A stretch of 62,239 nucleotides of DNA from Sphingomonas albertensis (lineage in GTDB: Bacteria > Pseudomonadota > Alphaproteobacteria > Sphingomonadales > Sphingomonadaceae): the NCBI RefSeq assembly GCF_014358075.1, contig NZ_JACONT010000025.1:1-62239 (forward strand). Direction: 5' to 3'. The notes under the pieces were generated by a model that saw nothing but the letters and a program-made list of their open reading frames with translations, did not search any database and had not been told where the DNA came from. Shown one piece after another: positions 17,351 to 27,071 of this stretch (positions within the stretch are counted from its first letter, which is position 1; each line of letters opens with the position of its first letter). Position numbers and translations under genes: made by a program.

Positions 17351-20104
17351 TCAGAAGCGTACCCGGACACCGGCCGTATAGCGCCGGCCGACGTCGAGTA
17401 CGCTGCGCAGCAGACCAGTGCCGGTAACGTTGACCGTCTTGGAATTGGTCGCGTTCGTCAAATCCGCATTGAGCGAGATCGCCTTGTTCACGTCGTAGCT
17501 CGCCGAGATATCCAGCTGCCCATAGGAGCGCTGATAGTCGCCGTCGCCGAACGTGCTGCGCGCATCGCCGACGAAGCCATTACGGTAGTTGTAGGACGCT
17601 CGTAGACCGAAGCCGTATTTCTCGTAATAGCCCGCAATATTGTAGCTGCGGGTCGAAGCACCTGAAATCGGGATCGCTGGCTGCCCTTGAGTGACCACCA
17701 CATCACCAAGGTCGAGATAGTTGAAGTTACCCAACACGCCAAAGCCGTCCAACGCGCCGGGCAGGAAGGTGAACGGTACCTGCGCGCCCAGTTCGAATCC
17801 CTTGATCTTGCTGCTGGCGCCGTTGCGCGGCTGGAACAGTGTGAAGTCCTGCAACAGCGTACCGCCCTCTTCCAGCTGCACCGTATATTGCGCAGGCGAT
17901 GTGGTACGGACGATAAAGTTCTCCACGTCCTTGTAGAATACCGCAGCTGACAGCAGCCCGCCGCCCTTCAAGTAATATTCAAGCGAGAAGTCTAGCTGTG
18001 ACGAAAGATACGGCTTCAGATTGGGATTAGTGGCGTTGATCGACCGCGTGTTGGCATCAACGTTGATTGACGGCGACAACAGCCCCAAGTCGGGACGCGT
18101 GAGCGTCCGCGCCGCCGCAAACCGCGCTTTCAGCGATTCGGTCAGGTCGTAGGACATGTTGAGGCTAGGCAACCATTCGCTGTAGTTGTTCTTGATCGCA
18201 ACCGGCTCCGTACGCTGCACGATCGTCGTGACCCCGCCGCGACGGACAAACAAAGACGTGAGATCGGCGGCAAAGCCGCGCGACACCTGATCCGTGTGGA
18301 CGTAACGCAGGCCGACATTGCCGACGAACCGATCGTCCAGGGCCTTCACATCGAACTGCGCGTAACCTTCGTAGGATTTTTCGGTAACTGAGTAATCCCG
18401 AGCGGACTGCGATGTCGGCGGCGACACCTCCAACAAGCGGGACAACGGGACGAGTGCGAAAAACTTCTCCAGGTCGGGCGCGAGATACTGACCCAGCGCC
18501 GAACTCACATATTGCGAGAAGTCGACAACGCTCAGAATATTCGCAGCCGACGTACTCCCGCCCTCGACGTTCGCATTGTAGGTCTGGCCGAGCAATGTCG
18601 CGAGCTGGGTGGAAGTGACGTTGAACTGGCGCGAGGCAAAGCTGCTGCGGCGGTTCGCGAACATGCCGCCCACCTTTAACGACCCCGTGAAGTCGCTACC
18701 CTCGAACGCGTATTTGCCGTCGAGACGACCGTCATAGTTCCGATCGGAACTTGGCGCCTTGTAATCGCCGCCGACGCTGAACAGGTTGAACGTCGCGGGG
18801 TCGAGCGGATCGTAGCCACGATTGAACGATACTATCGGCTCGTTACCGACTCCGTTGCGCAGGTCGTAGGACGCCGACGCGCGTGAATTGATCCCGAAAC
18901 CATAGTTGGTCGCGGTTCGATCTCCCTTGGAATAGGTGCCTTCCGCCGAGATGGTCAGCGGCCCGTTCGCCCAGATGCCGCCGACCGCGCCGGTATACAG
19001 CTTGTCGCGGGTCCGGATGGGCCGCGTGTCGGAGCGGTGATCGACTCCGTTCGCATCGAGCGACGTCAGCAGCGTGCCGTCGTTGGTGCTGCCGACGATC
19101 CCGGCATTCACGCCCTGAATGTTGGTGAAGCGGACCTGATGCTCGTTATAGATCGAATAGTCGCGGAAATCGGAGAAGAAGCCGTCTGCGTACAGGTTGA
19201 GCGTTGGGGTCGGCTTGACCTGGATACCACCGATGACCGTGCGACGTTCGAACGTGCCGTCCTGCGCGACGAGATTGGTAGTATGGTTCAGGCGGAACTC
19301 GTCGTTGAGGTCGCCATCGCGGTTATAGTCGAGCGGCGGGTTACGGCGGTTTTCGGCGGCAAGCTCGGCGCCATAGCCGAAGAACCCTGCCTGCAGTACG
19401 CCGCGGCGTTCGTAATTTACCCCGAAATTGACACCGACCGTGTCATTGAACACGTGATTGACGTAGACCGAAACGTGCGGCGTCACGAGCCTGGGATTCT
19501 GTTCGTAGATGCCTTCCGCGGTCACCGCGACGACGTTGCGGCCGGCATCGAGCGGGCGTGCGACGCGGACGTTGACCGTTCCGGCCAGCCCGCCCTCGAC
19601 CATCTCGGCGGTCGGCGACTTGATGACCTCGACCGCGCTGACGAAGTCCGAGCTGAGCGAGGTGAATGAAAAGCTTCTCCCGCCGCCCGGTGTAGCGATC
19701 TGGCGACCGTTATACAGCGTCTGCGTGAAGCTGGGCCCAAGGCCACGCAGCGCGACCCTTGATCCCTCACCCTTGTTGCGGGTGATCTGCACGCCGGTAA
19801 CGCGCTGAAGCGATTCCGCCAGGTTCTGATCGGGGAACTTGCCGATGTCTTCGGACGAGATCGCGTCGCTGATGCCGACCCGGTCGCGCTTGAGCGCGGT
19901 TGCGTCCGCCAGACTGCGTCGGATGCCGGTGACGACGATTTCGTTGCCCTCTTCCGGCGCGAGCGGCGCCGCGTCCTGTACCGAAGCGGCATCTTGCGAA
20001 ATGGGCTTAGCCGACTCCGGGGCGGGCGGCGGTGTCTGCGCCAGCGCGGACCCGCCGGCAATCAACGCGAACGCGGACGTGGCAGTGTAAAGCCCTTTTA
20101 CCAT
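17351..20104 (-). CDS. TonB-dependent receptor for oligosaccharides
   Basis: A 917-residue outer-membrane receptor of the large sphingomonad/Xanthomonas type. A signal peptide ends near SALAQ, followed by a Pro/Ala-rich linker, the TonB box EIVVTGIRRSLADA, the plug (DIGKFPDQNLAESLQRVTGVQ and FVSAVEVIKSPTAEMVEGGL) and a long barrel ending in TAGVRVRF. These features match receptors that take up plant oligosaccharides. ATG 20104 has GGGAGG six bases upstream. It sits 46 bp after GH95 and 99 bp before GH35, so it likely imports the fucosylated or galactosylated oligosaccharide these enzymes process. Confidence 0.93.
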   Translation of the reverse strand: MVKGLYTATSAFALIAGGSALAQTPPPAPESAKPISQDAASVQDAAPLAPEEGNEIVVTGIRRSLADATALKRDRVGISDAISSEDIGKFPDQNLAESLQRVTGVQITRNKGEGSRVALRGLGPSFTQTLYNGRQIATPGGGRSFSFTSLSSDFVSAVEVIKSPTAEMVEGGLAGTVNVRVARPLDAGRNVVAVTAEGIYEQNPRLVTPHVSVYVNHVFNDTVGVNFGVNYERRGVLQAGFFGYGAELAAENRRNPPLDYNRDGDLNDEFRLNHTTNLVAQDGTFERRTVIGGIQVKPTPTLNLYADGFFSDFRDYSIYNEHQVRFTNIQGVNAGIVGSTNDGTLLTSLDANGVDHRSDTRPIRTRDKLYTGAVGGIWANGPLTISAEGTYSKGDRTATNYGFGINSRASASYDLRNGVGNEPIVSFNRGYDPLDPATFNLFSVGGDYKAPSSDRNYDGRLDGKYAFEGSDFTGSLKVGGMFANRRSSFASRQFNVTSTQLATLLGQTYNANVEGGSTSAANILSVVDFSQYVSSALGQYLAPDLEKFFALVPLSRLLEVSPPTSQSARDYSVTEKSYEGYAQFDVKALDDRFVGNVGLRYVHTDQVSRGFAADLTSLFVRRGGVTTIVQRTEPVAIKNNYSEWLPSLNMSYDLTESLKARFAAARTLTRPDLGLLSPSINVDANTRSINATNPNLKPYLSSQLDFSLEYYLKGGGLLSAAVFYKDVENFIVRTTSPAQYTVQLEEGGTLLQDFTLFQPRNGASSKIKGFELGAQVPFTFLPGALDGFGVLGNFNYLDLGDVVVTQGQPAIPISGASTRSYNIAGYYEKYGFGLRASYNYRNGFVGDARSTFGDGDYQRSYGQLDISASYDVNKAISLNADLTNATNSKTVNVTGTGLLRSVLDVGRRYTAGVRVRF

Positions 20105-20150
20105 TCTATACCTCCCTGAATTATCGTTATTTTATGTTTTTTTATAATTG

Positions 20151-22637
20151 TCAGACCGTAGTGAAGCTCATCGCATAGGTGCGCCGTGCTTCGGCCTGGA
20201 ACGTCGCCAGTCCCCGGTCCGATCGGACCGCGATACGCTTTGTACCGTCGTGGATCGCGGCGACCGTCTGGCCTGCGGGCGGGCGAATTATCTGCTCGCC
20301 CGCAATCGACGGCGTCACGGTGGCGCTTCGGATTCGTCCCTGCGCCCAGCGCAGTCCCACGGTGGCGCCGCCGCGAGCCCGCAAGCCCGTCACCTCACCG
20401 TCGCGCCAACTCGCCGGTAGCGCCGGACAGAGAGCGATCGCGCCGTCGTGGCTCTGCATCAGCATCTCGGCGATGCCGGCGGCTACCCCAAAATTACCGT
20501 CGATCTGAAACACCGCGCTTGGATTGCCGGGATGCGTATCGAACAGGTTGTCGGCGGTGCTTTTCGCTAGAAACTGATCGACCGAATAACCGGCATGCGC
20601 GCCGTCCCCGAGCCGCGCCCAGATGCACGTCGCCCAGGCGCGACTCCATCCGGTCGCAGCGCCACCATTGGCCTCGCGCCGCTGCATCGATGCACGCGAC
20701 GCCTTTGCCAAGCCCGGCGTTTGGCGGGGGGTGAATTCGGATCCAGGATATAATGGGTAGAGGTGCGAGATGTGCCGATGCCCCGGCTCCTTCTCGACGA
20801 AGTCCTCGGACCATTCCTGCAGCTGCCCGTATTTGCCGACCTTGTAGGGCTCCAACTTGCCGGCAAGTGTGTTGAGGCGCCGGGCGAAGTCCGCGTCGAT
20901 CCCCAACAGAGCAGCAGCTGCTACGCAGTTGGCGAACAACTCGCGCGTCAGGGCAAGATCCATCGTGCAGCCTGCGCTGATCGCCGCCGGCTGGCCGTCG
21001 GCAGTCAGGAACACGCTTTCCGGCGATATCGAGGGGGCCGTCGTCAAACGCCCCGTGTGCGGATTGCGCACCAGCCACCCGGCGCAGAACTCGGCCGCAC
21101 CGCGCATCAGCGGATAGGCGCGGGTCCGCAGGTAATCGATGTCGCCGCCGAACACATAATGGTGCCACAGATGCTGGCACAGCCACGGCCCGGCCATCGG
21201 CCAGTTGGCCCATGACGGCCCGCCCTCACCCTCGCCGACCGGATTGGCCATGGCCCAGATGTCGGTGTTGTGATGCACGCACCAGCCGGGCATGCCGTAA
21301 TAGTCGGTTGCCGTTCGCGTGCCCGTCTCGGCAAGGCGCGCAATGAAGTCGAGCAACGGCGAATGGCAGTCCGCGAGGTTCGTCGTCTCGGCATGCCAAT
21401 AATTCATCTGGACGTTGATGTTGCTGGTGAAGTTGCTGCTCCAGGGCGCGCGAACCGCCGCGTTCCAGATGCCTTGTAGATTGGCGGGCTGCGTCCCCGG
21501 ACGCGAACTCGCGATCAGCAGATAGCGACCGAAGTTGAACAGCAGCGCGGCAAGCGCGCCTTCCGGCACCTTGGCATTATCGGCTCGCCGACGATCGGTT
21601 GCGACGTTCGTCCGCGCGGTGCCGATCGTCAAGCCCGCGCGTCGATACAGTCGCTGGTGATCGTCGATATGCGCAGCCTGCAGCGCGACGAACGACTTCT
21701 TCGCGGCAGCATCGATCTGCGCGGACGCTCTCGCGGTGATTGCCCCGATCGCGACGTCCGGCATCTGGTCGTGTCCTCGGAAGCCGGTTGCCATCGTAAT
21801 CCGCAGCACGATCTCGCTCGCGCCCTCGATCGCAAGGCGATCGCCCTGCGCCACGACCTTGCCGTCGATGGTCGTGACGTCGACGATTCCCGCGAACGCC
21901 ATGCCCCTGCCCGCCGCATCGTCGTAGACGATGGGGTCGGGCACATCGCGGTAGTTCGGCTGGCAGATCAGCGGCGCCTTGCCGGTCAGGCTGAGGCGTC
22001 GCCCATTCATGGCCACACCGCCCCGCAACGGTGTTGATAGCCCAAGCGTGCAGGACAGCGCGCGCGGTCGATCGACCGAAAGGCGCACGACGATGACCTG
22101 ATCGGGATGCGACGCGAAGATCTCGCGGGTGTAGCGCACACCCTTGTGTCGATAGACGACCGACGCAATGGCGCTGTCGAGATCGAGCGTGCGCGTGTAA
22201 TCGACGACGTCGTCGCCATGCGCCATGTCGAGCAAGAGGTCGCCGAGCGGCAGAAAGCTCTCGCTGTAAGGCCCCTGCATGTCGTGGCCGATCCGGTCGG
22301 CAGCGTGATAGTCGCCCGCAAACACCGCATCGCGAATGGCAGGCAACAATGTGCGTGCATGTGGGTTACCGCGATCGTCACGCCGTCCCGACCACAACGT
22401 GTCCTCGTTCAGCGAGATGATCTCCTGACGAACGCCGCCGCGCACCATCGCGCCGATCCGACCGTTTCCGATCGGCAGCGCTTCGATCCACGTGGAGGAG
22501 GGCGCATCGAACCACAAAGCATGCGGGTTGCCCGAAGGCGACATGCCCGCGGCGCGCACGGCGACCCCGCCTATGGTCTGCCCTGCCAGCGCGACGGCCC
22601 CGCCTTTCAGAATGCTGCGCCGGTTCCAGTTTGCCAT
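20151..22637 (-). CDS. GH95 alpha-L-fucosidase (1,2-linkage type)
   Basis: An 828-residue exported glycoside hydrolase. The N-terminus carries a twin-arginine signal (NRRSILKGG), then the GH95 beta domain starting at [20 protein letters not shown]. The catalytic (alpha/alpha)6 barrel shows [30 protein letters not shown] and HLYPLYPGS. The family hydrolyses Fuc-alpha-1,2-Gal (or L-Gal) by inversion. I chose ATG 22637, which has AGGGGAG four bases upstream, over 22700. It is the first gene of the probable GH95-TonB receptor-GH35 operon, and its promoter region carries two copies of the ATCAGACAA motif. Confidence 0.94.
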   Translation of the reverse strand: MANWNRRSILKGGAVALAGQTIGGVAVRAAGMSPSGNPHALWFDAPSSTWIEALPIGNGRIGAMVRGGVRQEIISLNEDTLWSGRRDDRGNPHARTLLPAIRDAVFAGDYHAADRIGHDMQGPYSESFLPLGDLLLDMAHGDDVVDYTRTLDLDSAIASVVYRHKGVRYTREIFASHPDQVIVVRLSVDRPRALSCTLGLSTPLRGGVAMNGRRLSLTGKAPLICQPNYRDVPDPIVYDDAAGRGMAFAGIVDVTTIDGKVVAQGDRLAIEGASEIVLRITMATGFRGHDQMPDVAIGAITARASAQIDAAAKKSFVALQAAHIDDHQRLYRRAGLTIGTARTNVATDRRRADNAKVPEGALAALLFNFGRYLLIASSRPGTQPANLQGIWNAAVRAPWSSNFTSNINVQMNYWHAETTNLADCHSPLLDFIARLAETGTRTATDYYGMPGWCVHHNTDIWAMANPVGEGEGGPSWANWPMAGPWLCQHLWHHYVFGGDIDYLRTRAYPLMRGAAEFCAGWLVRNPHTGRLTTAPSISPESVFLTADGQPAAISAGCTMDLALTRELFANCVAAAALLGIDADFARRLNTLAGKLEPYKVGKYGQLQEWSEDFVEKEPGHRHISHLYPLYPGSEFTPRQTPGLAKASRASMQRREANGGAATGWSRAWATCIWARLGDGAHAGYSVDQFLAKSTADNLFDTHPGNPSAVFQIDGNFGVAAGIAEMLMQSHDGAIALCPALPASWRDGEVTGLRARGGATVGLRWAQGRIRSATVTPSIAGEQIIRPPAGQTVAAIHDGTKRIAVRSDRGLATFQAEARRTYAMSFTTV

Positions 22638-22684
22638 ATCACTCCCCTGCCGGCCTTTTGACCTTTGTGAATGTGTCCTTCGTC

Positions 22685-22714
22685 TCATCAGACAAGTCAA
22701 GGTTATCTGACAAC
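22685..22714. promoter_or_regulatory. Paired operator motif upstream of GH95
   Basis: TCATCAGACAAG (22685-22696) and GTTATCTGACAAC (22702-22714) lie 18 bp apart centre to centre. Both fit the imperfect palindrome GTTNTCNGANAAC. They lie 48-77 bp upstream of the GH95 start and recur near the GntR gene and before GH29. The likely ligand is the adjacent FadR-type GntR regulator. Confidence 0.55.
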
Positions 22715-22787
22715 TGATTTATGTGTTTTTGGGTGGTGTGACGCGCGACGGCAACAGGGGGCGAATTTGCGGGCTTGCCGTGTGGAG

Positions 22788-22800
22788 GTTATCAGACAGG
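22788..22800. promoter_or_regulatory. Third operator copy, before the GntR regulator gene
   Basis: GTTATCAGACAGG matches the GH95 upstream motif and sits 41 bp before the GntR start codon, a natural position for autoregulation. Confidence 0.5.
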
Positions 22801-22840
22801 ATGTCTTTTCGGCGCGACCAGGCTCGTATAGGAACCGACG

Positions 22841-23641
22841 ATGTCAAGCGATGTTCTCTCCACGCCCCCGCCGCCGTCTTCCGGGCAGGTGGCCGGCACG
22901 AAATTGTACCGTCATGTCATCGAGGCGATTCGGTCGGAAATTCGCGACGGCATCTACGCCGTCGGCGATCGCTTGCCGCCCGAACGAGTCCTGGTGGACC
23001 GTTTCGGGGTTAGCCGTCTTACCGTCCGTGAAGCCCTGATCGGTCTGGAGATACTCGAGCTGGTCCAGGCGCGGCAGGGCGCGGGGGTGTTCGTCATCGC
23101 GCACGAGGAACGCAAGGATCTGCCTGTTCAGGCACTCGACATCGGCGCGTTCGAACTTACCGAAGCGCGACGCATAGTCGAGGTGCAGGCGGCCGCGCTT
23201 GCTGCGCACACCGCGACGCCCGAGCAGATCGACGAACTGCGCGGTATCATGCAGGAGATGGCTGCAGAGAACCGCGGTCGAGACTTGCCCGAATGGACCG
23301 CCGACCGCCGCTTTCATGTCGCCATCGCGCGCGCGACGCAGAACGAGGCGATCGTGATGCTCGTCAATCTATTGTGGGACGTCCGCAAGCGATCGCCGCT
23401 ATGCCATACGATGCTGCAGCGGATCACCGCAGCCGGCGAGCGCCCCCGGCTGGACGACCATCGCCGCATCCTCGACGCGATCGCCGCGCACGATCCCGTC
23501 GAGGCGCGCGCGGCGATGCAGGACCATATCGATCGGGTGCTGAAGAACCTGTTCGACCTCACCGAAACCGAGGCGATGCGGCGGCTGACCGACGAGCACA
23601 GCCATCGGCGCAGCAAAGCGACCGAGCGGCTGGGCATCTAG
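22841..23641 (+). CDS. GntR-family regulator, FadR subfamily (FCD)
   Basis: A 266-residue transcription factor. The winged helix lies at about residues 20-85 (GDRLPPERVLVDRFGVSRLTVREAL), followed by an all-helical FCD ligand domain with metal-binding residues in DRRFHVAIARAT and near HRRILDAI. FadR-type regulators of sugar-acid pathways bind a pathway acid and leave palindromic operators; here the ligand could be L-fuconate or a keto-deoxy acid. AGGAAC precedes the ATG. It diverges from GH95, with three copies of a palindromic motif between them, and converges on uxaA with only 5 bp between the genes. Confidence 0.9.
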   Translation: MSSDVLSTPPPPSSGQVAGTKLYRHVIEAIRSEIRDGIYAVGDRLPPERVLVDRFGVSRLTVREALIGLEILELVQARQGAGVFVIAHEERKDLPVQALDIGAFELTEARRIVEVQAAALAAHTATPEQIDELRGIMQEMAAENRGRDLPEWTADRRFHVAIARATQNEAIVMLVNLLWDVRKRSPLCHTMLQRITAAGERPRLDDHRRILDAIAAHDPVEARAAMQDHIDRVLKNLFDLTETEAMRRLTDEHSHRRSKATERLGI

Positions 23642-23646
23642 GCGCG

Positions 23647-24846
23647 TCAGGCTGCGGCAGGCAGGCAACCGGGGCCGGCAGGCGCAGAGGCCTTGTAGGT
23701 CAGGACGAACTCCTGATGGCCGAGAGCTTCCGACTTGGTCTCCGCACCGGCGGCGACCGCCTCGATCAGGTCGACGATCTCGGTCCCCACCTGATCCAGC
23801 GTCGCGCGGCCATCGAGAATACGGCCGGCATCGACGTCCATGTCGCCTTCCATCCGCCGATAGGTTTCGGGATTGGCGCAGATCTTGATGACCGGGGCGA
23901 TCGCCGAGCCCACTACCGATCCGCGGCCGGTGACGAACAGGTTCACATGCGCGCCGCACGCGATCAGCTCACCGATCTCGGCATTGTCGACGATATTGGG
24001 GAAGCCGAACTTGGGATCGCCGGGCGGCACGACGTCGAGCAGGTACAGCCCCGGCCCGGGCGCCTGCTCCGCCGGCAGGATCACCCCGTCGATCGCGCGG
24101 CTGCCCGATTTGGCATAGGCGCCCGCCGACTTCTCCTCTTGGCTCGACAGGCCGCCTTCGGCGTTGCCCGGCGCGAAGCTGCCATAGCCCATCGCGCGGT
24201 AATAGCGTTCGGCCTGGTGGACCGAGGCGACGAGCGCGTCCGCGACGGCGGGCGTGGCCGCGCGTTCGGCCATGTGCCCTTCGCAACCGATCATCTCGCC
24301 CGTCTCTTCGAAGATGCAGGTGGCGCCGGCATCGATCAGCGTGTCGAAGGCGCGGCCGACGGCGGGGTTGCCGGTGATCCCACTGGTACCATCCGATCCG
24401 CCGCAAATCGTGCCGACGACGAGTTCGGACCGCGCCATCGGCACGCGGACGGCCTGGGCATCGGCCTGCGCCTGCACCCGCGCAACTGCCGCGAGACCCG
24501 CATCGATCGCGCCGCGGGTGCCGCCCGACTGCTGGATCACGACCGTTTCGACCGGGCGTCCCTGTTCGCGCGCATTGGCCGCCAACGCCTCACGGTTGAA
24601 GCTTTCGCAGCCAAGCGACATCAGCACGACGCCGCCGACGTTGGGATGCACGGTCAGCGCCTTCATCATCGCGAGCGCATAATCGTTGGGATAACAACCG
24701 GGGAAGCCGATCAGCTGGATGCGCGCATCGTCCATCTTGTCGACGATGCGGCGCGCGACGTGATGTGCGCATTCCACCAGATAAACGACGACGATCGCGT
24801 CGCGAATTCCCTTGCGCCCGTCGGGGCGGAGCCAAGCCCGGATCAT
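23647..24846 (-). CDS. UxaA-family dehydratase, large (C-terminal) subunit; probable L-fuconate dehydratase
   Basis: A 399-residue catalytic part of the altronate/galactarate dehydratase family, with LIGFPGCYPNDYA, SELVVGTICGGSDGTSGIT, GNPAVGRAFDTLID and PAEQAPGPGLYLLD. These iron-dependent enzymes dehydrate sugar acids to 2-keto-3-deoxy acids. In E. coli UxaA the SAF and catalytic domains are one chain; here they are two genes overlapping by 4 bp. No enolase-type fuconate dehydratase is present in the window, and UxaA-family enzymes are known to serve L-fucose pathways in other bacteria, so L-fuconate (and perhaps D-altronate) is the likely substrate. Confidence 0.85.
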   Translation of the reverse strand: MIRAWLRPDGRKGIRDAIVVVYLVECAHHVARRIVDKMDDARIQLIGFPGCYPNDYALAMMKALTVHPNVGGVVLMSLGCESFNREALAANAREQGRPVETVVIQQSGGTRGAIDAGLAAVARVQAQADAQAVRVPMARSELVVGTICGGSDGTSGITGNPAVGRAFDTLIDAGATCIFEETGEMIGCEGHMAERAATPAVADALVASVHQAERYYRAMGYGSFAPGNAEGGLSSQEEKSAGAYAKSGSRAIDGVILPAEQAPGPGLYLLDVVPPGDPKFGFPNIVDNAEIGELIACGAHVNLFVTGRGSVVGSAIAPVIKICANPETYRRMEGDMDVDAGRILDGRATLDQVGTEIVDLIEAVAAGAETKSEALGHQEFVLTYKASAPAGPGCLPAAA

Positions 24847-25145
24847 GCGTGATCTCCCGCCGTGTCGCGCAGATGCGCCGGCATGTAATCGCTTTTCATA
24901 TTATGGATGTGGACCCAGCCGCCGGGCGTCGAGGCGGCGGTCATCGATCCGATCGGCATGCCGTATTTTAGCACCTTGTCCCCCGGCGCGAGCGGCACGA
25001 GCGCGAGCTTGTGACCGATCGGTACGGGCTCGACGACGGTCAGCGCGTGGCCGTCGATCGCGAACGTCTCGCCCGGCGTCAGGGTGCGGCAGCAGACAAC
25101 GACATTGTCGGTCGGCGACAGGCGGATCGCGGCGGGCGCGGTCAT
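24843..25145 (-). CDS. UxaA-family dehydratase, small SAF-domain subunit
   Basis: A 100-residue protein equal to the N-terminal SAF domain of altronate dehydratase: VVVCCRTLTPGETFAIDG, IGHKLALVPLAPGDKVLKYG and the ending GGWVHIHNMKSD. The domain completes the active site of the large subunit. Its start overlaps the end of the aldo/keto reductase gene and its end overlaps the large subunit gene (ATGA in both cases), so all three are translationally coupled. Confidence 0.88.
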   Translation of the reverse strand: MTAPAAIRLSPTDNVVVCCRTLTPGETFAIDGHALTVVEPVPIGHKLALVPLAPGDKVLKYGMPIGSMTAASTPGGWVHIHNMKSDYMPAHLRDTAGDHA

Positions 25146-26188
25146 ACGGAAACCTTTTCGATCGAGGCGGGCACTGGGGCATCGGCGCGCAGCAGCCCCT
25201 CATGCTGTAATTCGCGCCAGAAATCCTGCGGGATGACCTCTTCGTACAGCGAAGCCGTCTCCGCGACGCGCTTCGCGCTGCCAAGGCCCGGAATGACGCT
25301 GGCCACGCACGGGTGCGCGAGGACGAAGTGCAACGCGGCGGCCGGGAGGCGCACGCCGTGACGATCGGCAACGTCCTCGATTCCGCACACTTTGTCGACG
25401 ACCGCTTCGGGCGCAGGGCCGTAATCGTAATGCAGCGTGCCCCCCTTGCGGGTGCCGGTCGCGAGGATACCGCTATTGTAGGGGCCGCCGATCACGATCG
25501 ACGTATCCGCCGCGGCGCAGGCGGGCAGCAATGCGTCGAGCGCCTCCTGTTCGAGCAGGGTATAGCGTCCGGCGAGCAGGATGACGTCGATCGGCATTTC
25601 ACGCATGACGTCGAGGCATATGCCGATCTCGTTCACGCCGATGCCAAAGCCGGCGATCGCTCCCTCACCCCGCAGCCTGTCGAGTGCCCGCAGGCCGCCA
25701 CCGGTGGTAAGTTGCTCCCAATATCCCGCAGCCGCCTCACCGTGGGTGTAGCGACCGATGTCGTGGACATAGAGCAAGTCGACACGCGATAGGCCGAGGC
25801 GTTGCAGGCTGTGTTCGTGGCTGCGCAGGATGCCGTCATACGTGTAGTCGTAGCGCATGCGGAACGGCATCGGCGACCGGAAGCCGTCGCGCTCCGCATC
25901 GTCGGTGATGCTCGCATCGGGATCCATCAGCCGCCCGACCTTGGTCGAGATCGCGACGCCGGGACGCTGGCGCAGCGCATCGCCGACGCGACGCTCGGAC
26001 AGGCCGCGGCCGTAATGCGGTGCGGTATCAACGTAGCGCAGCCCGGCATCCAGTGCCGCATCGATCGCGGCGCGCGCGTCGGCATCGGGTACCGGGTGGT
26101 AGAGATTGCCGAGCGAGGCCGCACCGAACCCCAGTTCGGACACGGACAATCCGGTGCGTCCTACGGGGCGGCAGGCTATATCGGTCAC
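25142..26188 (-). CDS. Aldo/keto reductase, probable L-fucose (L-galactose) dehydrogenase
   Basis: A 348-residue AKR of the D-threo-aldose 1-dehydrogenase/pyridoxal dehydrogenase type. The (beta/alpha)8 barrel shows LGFGAASLGNLYHPV, the catalytic Asp/Tyr in YVDTAPHYGRGLSE, Lys in ISTKVGR and His in LYVHDIGRY. It oxidises L-fucose at C1 to the lactone with NAD(P). Members usually also accept L-galactose and D-arabinose. It overlaps the lactonase gene upstream and the SAF subunit gene downstream, in the order expected for the non-phosphorylative route. Confidence 0.85.
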   Translation of the reverse strand: MTDIACRPVGRTGLSVSELGFGAASLGNLYHPVPDADARAAIDAALDAGLRYVDTAPHYGRGLSERRVGDALRQRPGVAISTKVGRLMDPDASITDDAERDGFRSPMPFRMRYDYTYDGILRSHEHSLQRLGLSRVDLLYVHDIGRYTHGEAAAGYWEQLTTGGGLRALDRLRGEGAIAGFGIGVNEIGICLDVMREMPIDVILLAGRYTLLEQEALDALLPACAAADTSIVIGGPYNSGILATGTRKGGTLHYDYGPAPEAVVDKVCGIEDVADRHGVRLPAAALHFVLAHPCVASVIPGLGSAKRVAETASLYEEVIPQDFWRELQHEGLLRADAPVPASIEKVSV

Positions 26189-27066
26189 AGCGTCAGTCCC
26201 AATCTATAGATCATGTTGGCGTTGCGCCCCCACAGGTCGCGCCGCTCATCGTCCGAATATCGCGCGAGCAATGTTTCATAGGCGCTCAGCGTCGCGTCCA
26301 TCGTCGCGAACATCCGGTCGGTCGGAAAATTCGACGCGACCATCACGCGTTTCGTGCCGAAGCGTTCGATCACCTCGTGCACGATATCGCCAAACTGTCC
26401 GGGATCGAAGGGGGCGGCGATGAAACCGGCACCCGACAGCTTGATCGCGACGTGCGGCATCGTCGCCAGGGCAATGACGCCGGCGCGCCACGTATCGAGT
26501 TGATCGGCCAACCGCGGGAGTGCCAGGTGGTTTACGATCAGCGGCACGTCGGGATGTTGCGCCGCGACTTCCGCCAATCCCGAAAGCTGCGGGGGGAAGC
26601 CATGGAAATCGAAGCTGAGGCCGTGTTGCGCCAGCAACGCATACCCGCGCCGCCACGTATCGTCGCGCGTCAGGTCGCGGGGATAGGCGCACCGTGCCGG
26701 ATCGTGATCCCAGTTCACGAGATGGCGGATGCCCCGGACCCGAGTGTAATCGGCATGAAACGCCAGCTTGCGCGCGACGTCGGGGTCGTCGAGTGCGACG
26801 CGGGCAACAATCGCGCTCGGCAGTCCGTCGGCGGCTGCGACGTCGTCGAGCCATATCGTTTCCTGCTCGCCATCGTCGGGATGCGCGCCGGCATCGACAT
26901 GCACCGCGCCAACCACATTCCACGCCGCCGCCTCGCGTCGATAGTCCGCGATGCCGTAGGTCGCCGCGATCGGCGCATTTGCCGGCTCGTCGAGCCAAGG
27001 GTAGCGCAGCCGCCCACGATCCCACAGATGCAGGTGCGCATCGACGAAGGGCGGCCGCACCGTCAT
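26185..27066 (-). CDS. Amidohydrolase-2 family L-fucono-lactonase
   Basis: A 293-residue TIM-barrel metal hydrolase. Metal-binding HLHLW lies near residue 11, with FDFHGFPPQL, PLIVNHLALP and VASNFPTDRMF in the expected order. Relatives hydrolyse sugar lactones; beside an L-fucose dehydrogenase the likely reaction is L-fuconolactone to L-fuconate. It overlaps the dehydrogenase gene by 4 bp and follows the FAH-family gene by 5 bp. Confidence 0.85.
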   Translation of the reverse strand: MTVRPPFVDAHLHLWDRGRLRYPWLDEPANAPIAATYGIADYRREAAAWNVVGAVHVDAGAHPDDGEQETIWLDDVAAADGLPSAIVARVALDDPDVARKLAFHADYTRVRGIRHLVNWDHDPARCAYPRDLTRDDTWRRGYALLAQHGLSFDFHGFPPQLSGLAEVAAQHPDVPLIVNHLALPRLADQLDTWRAGVIALATMPHVAIKLSGAGFIAAPFDPGQFGDIVHEVIERFGTKRVMVASNFPTDRMFATMDATLSAYETLLARYSDDERRDLWGRNANMIYRLGLTL

Positions 27067-27071
27067 CCGGG

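Noticed and set aside
20145..20154. TTGTCAGACC between GH95 and the TonB receptor gene
   Set aside because: Overlaps the GH95 stop codon in a 46-bp gap inside a likely operon; too weak to call an operator.
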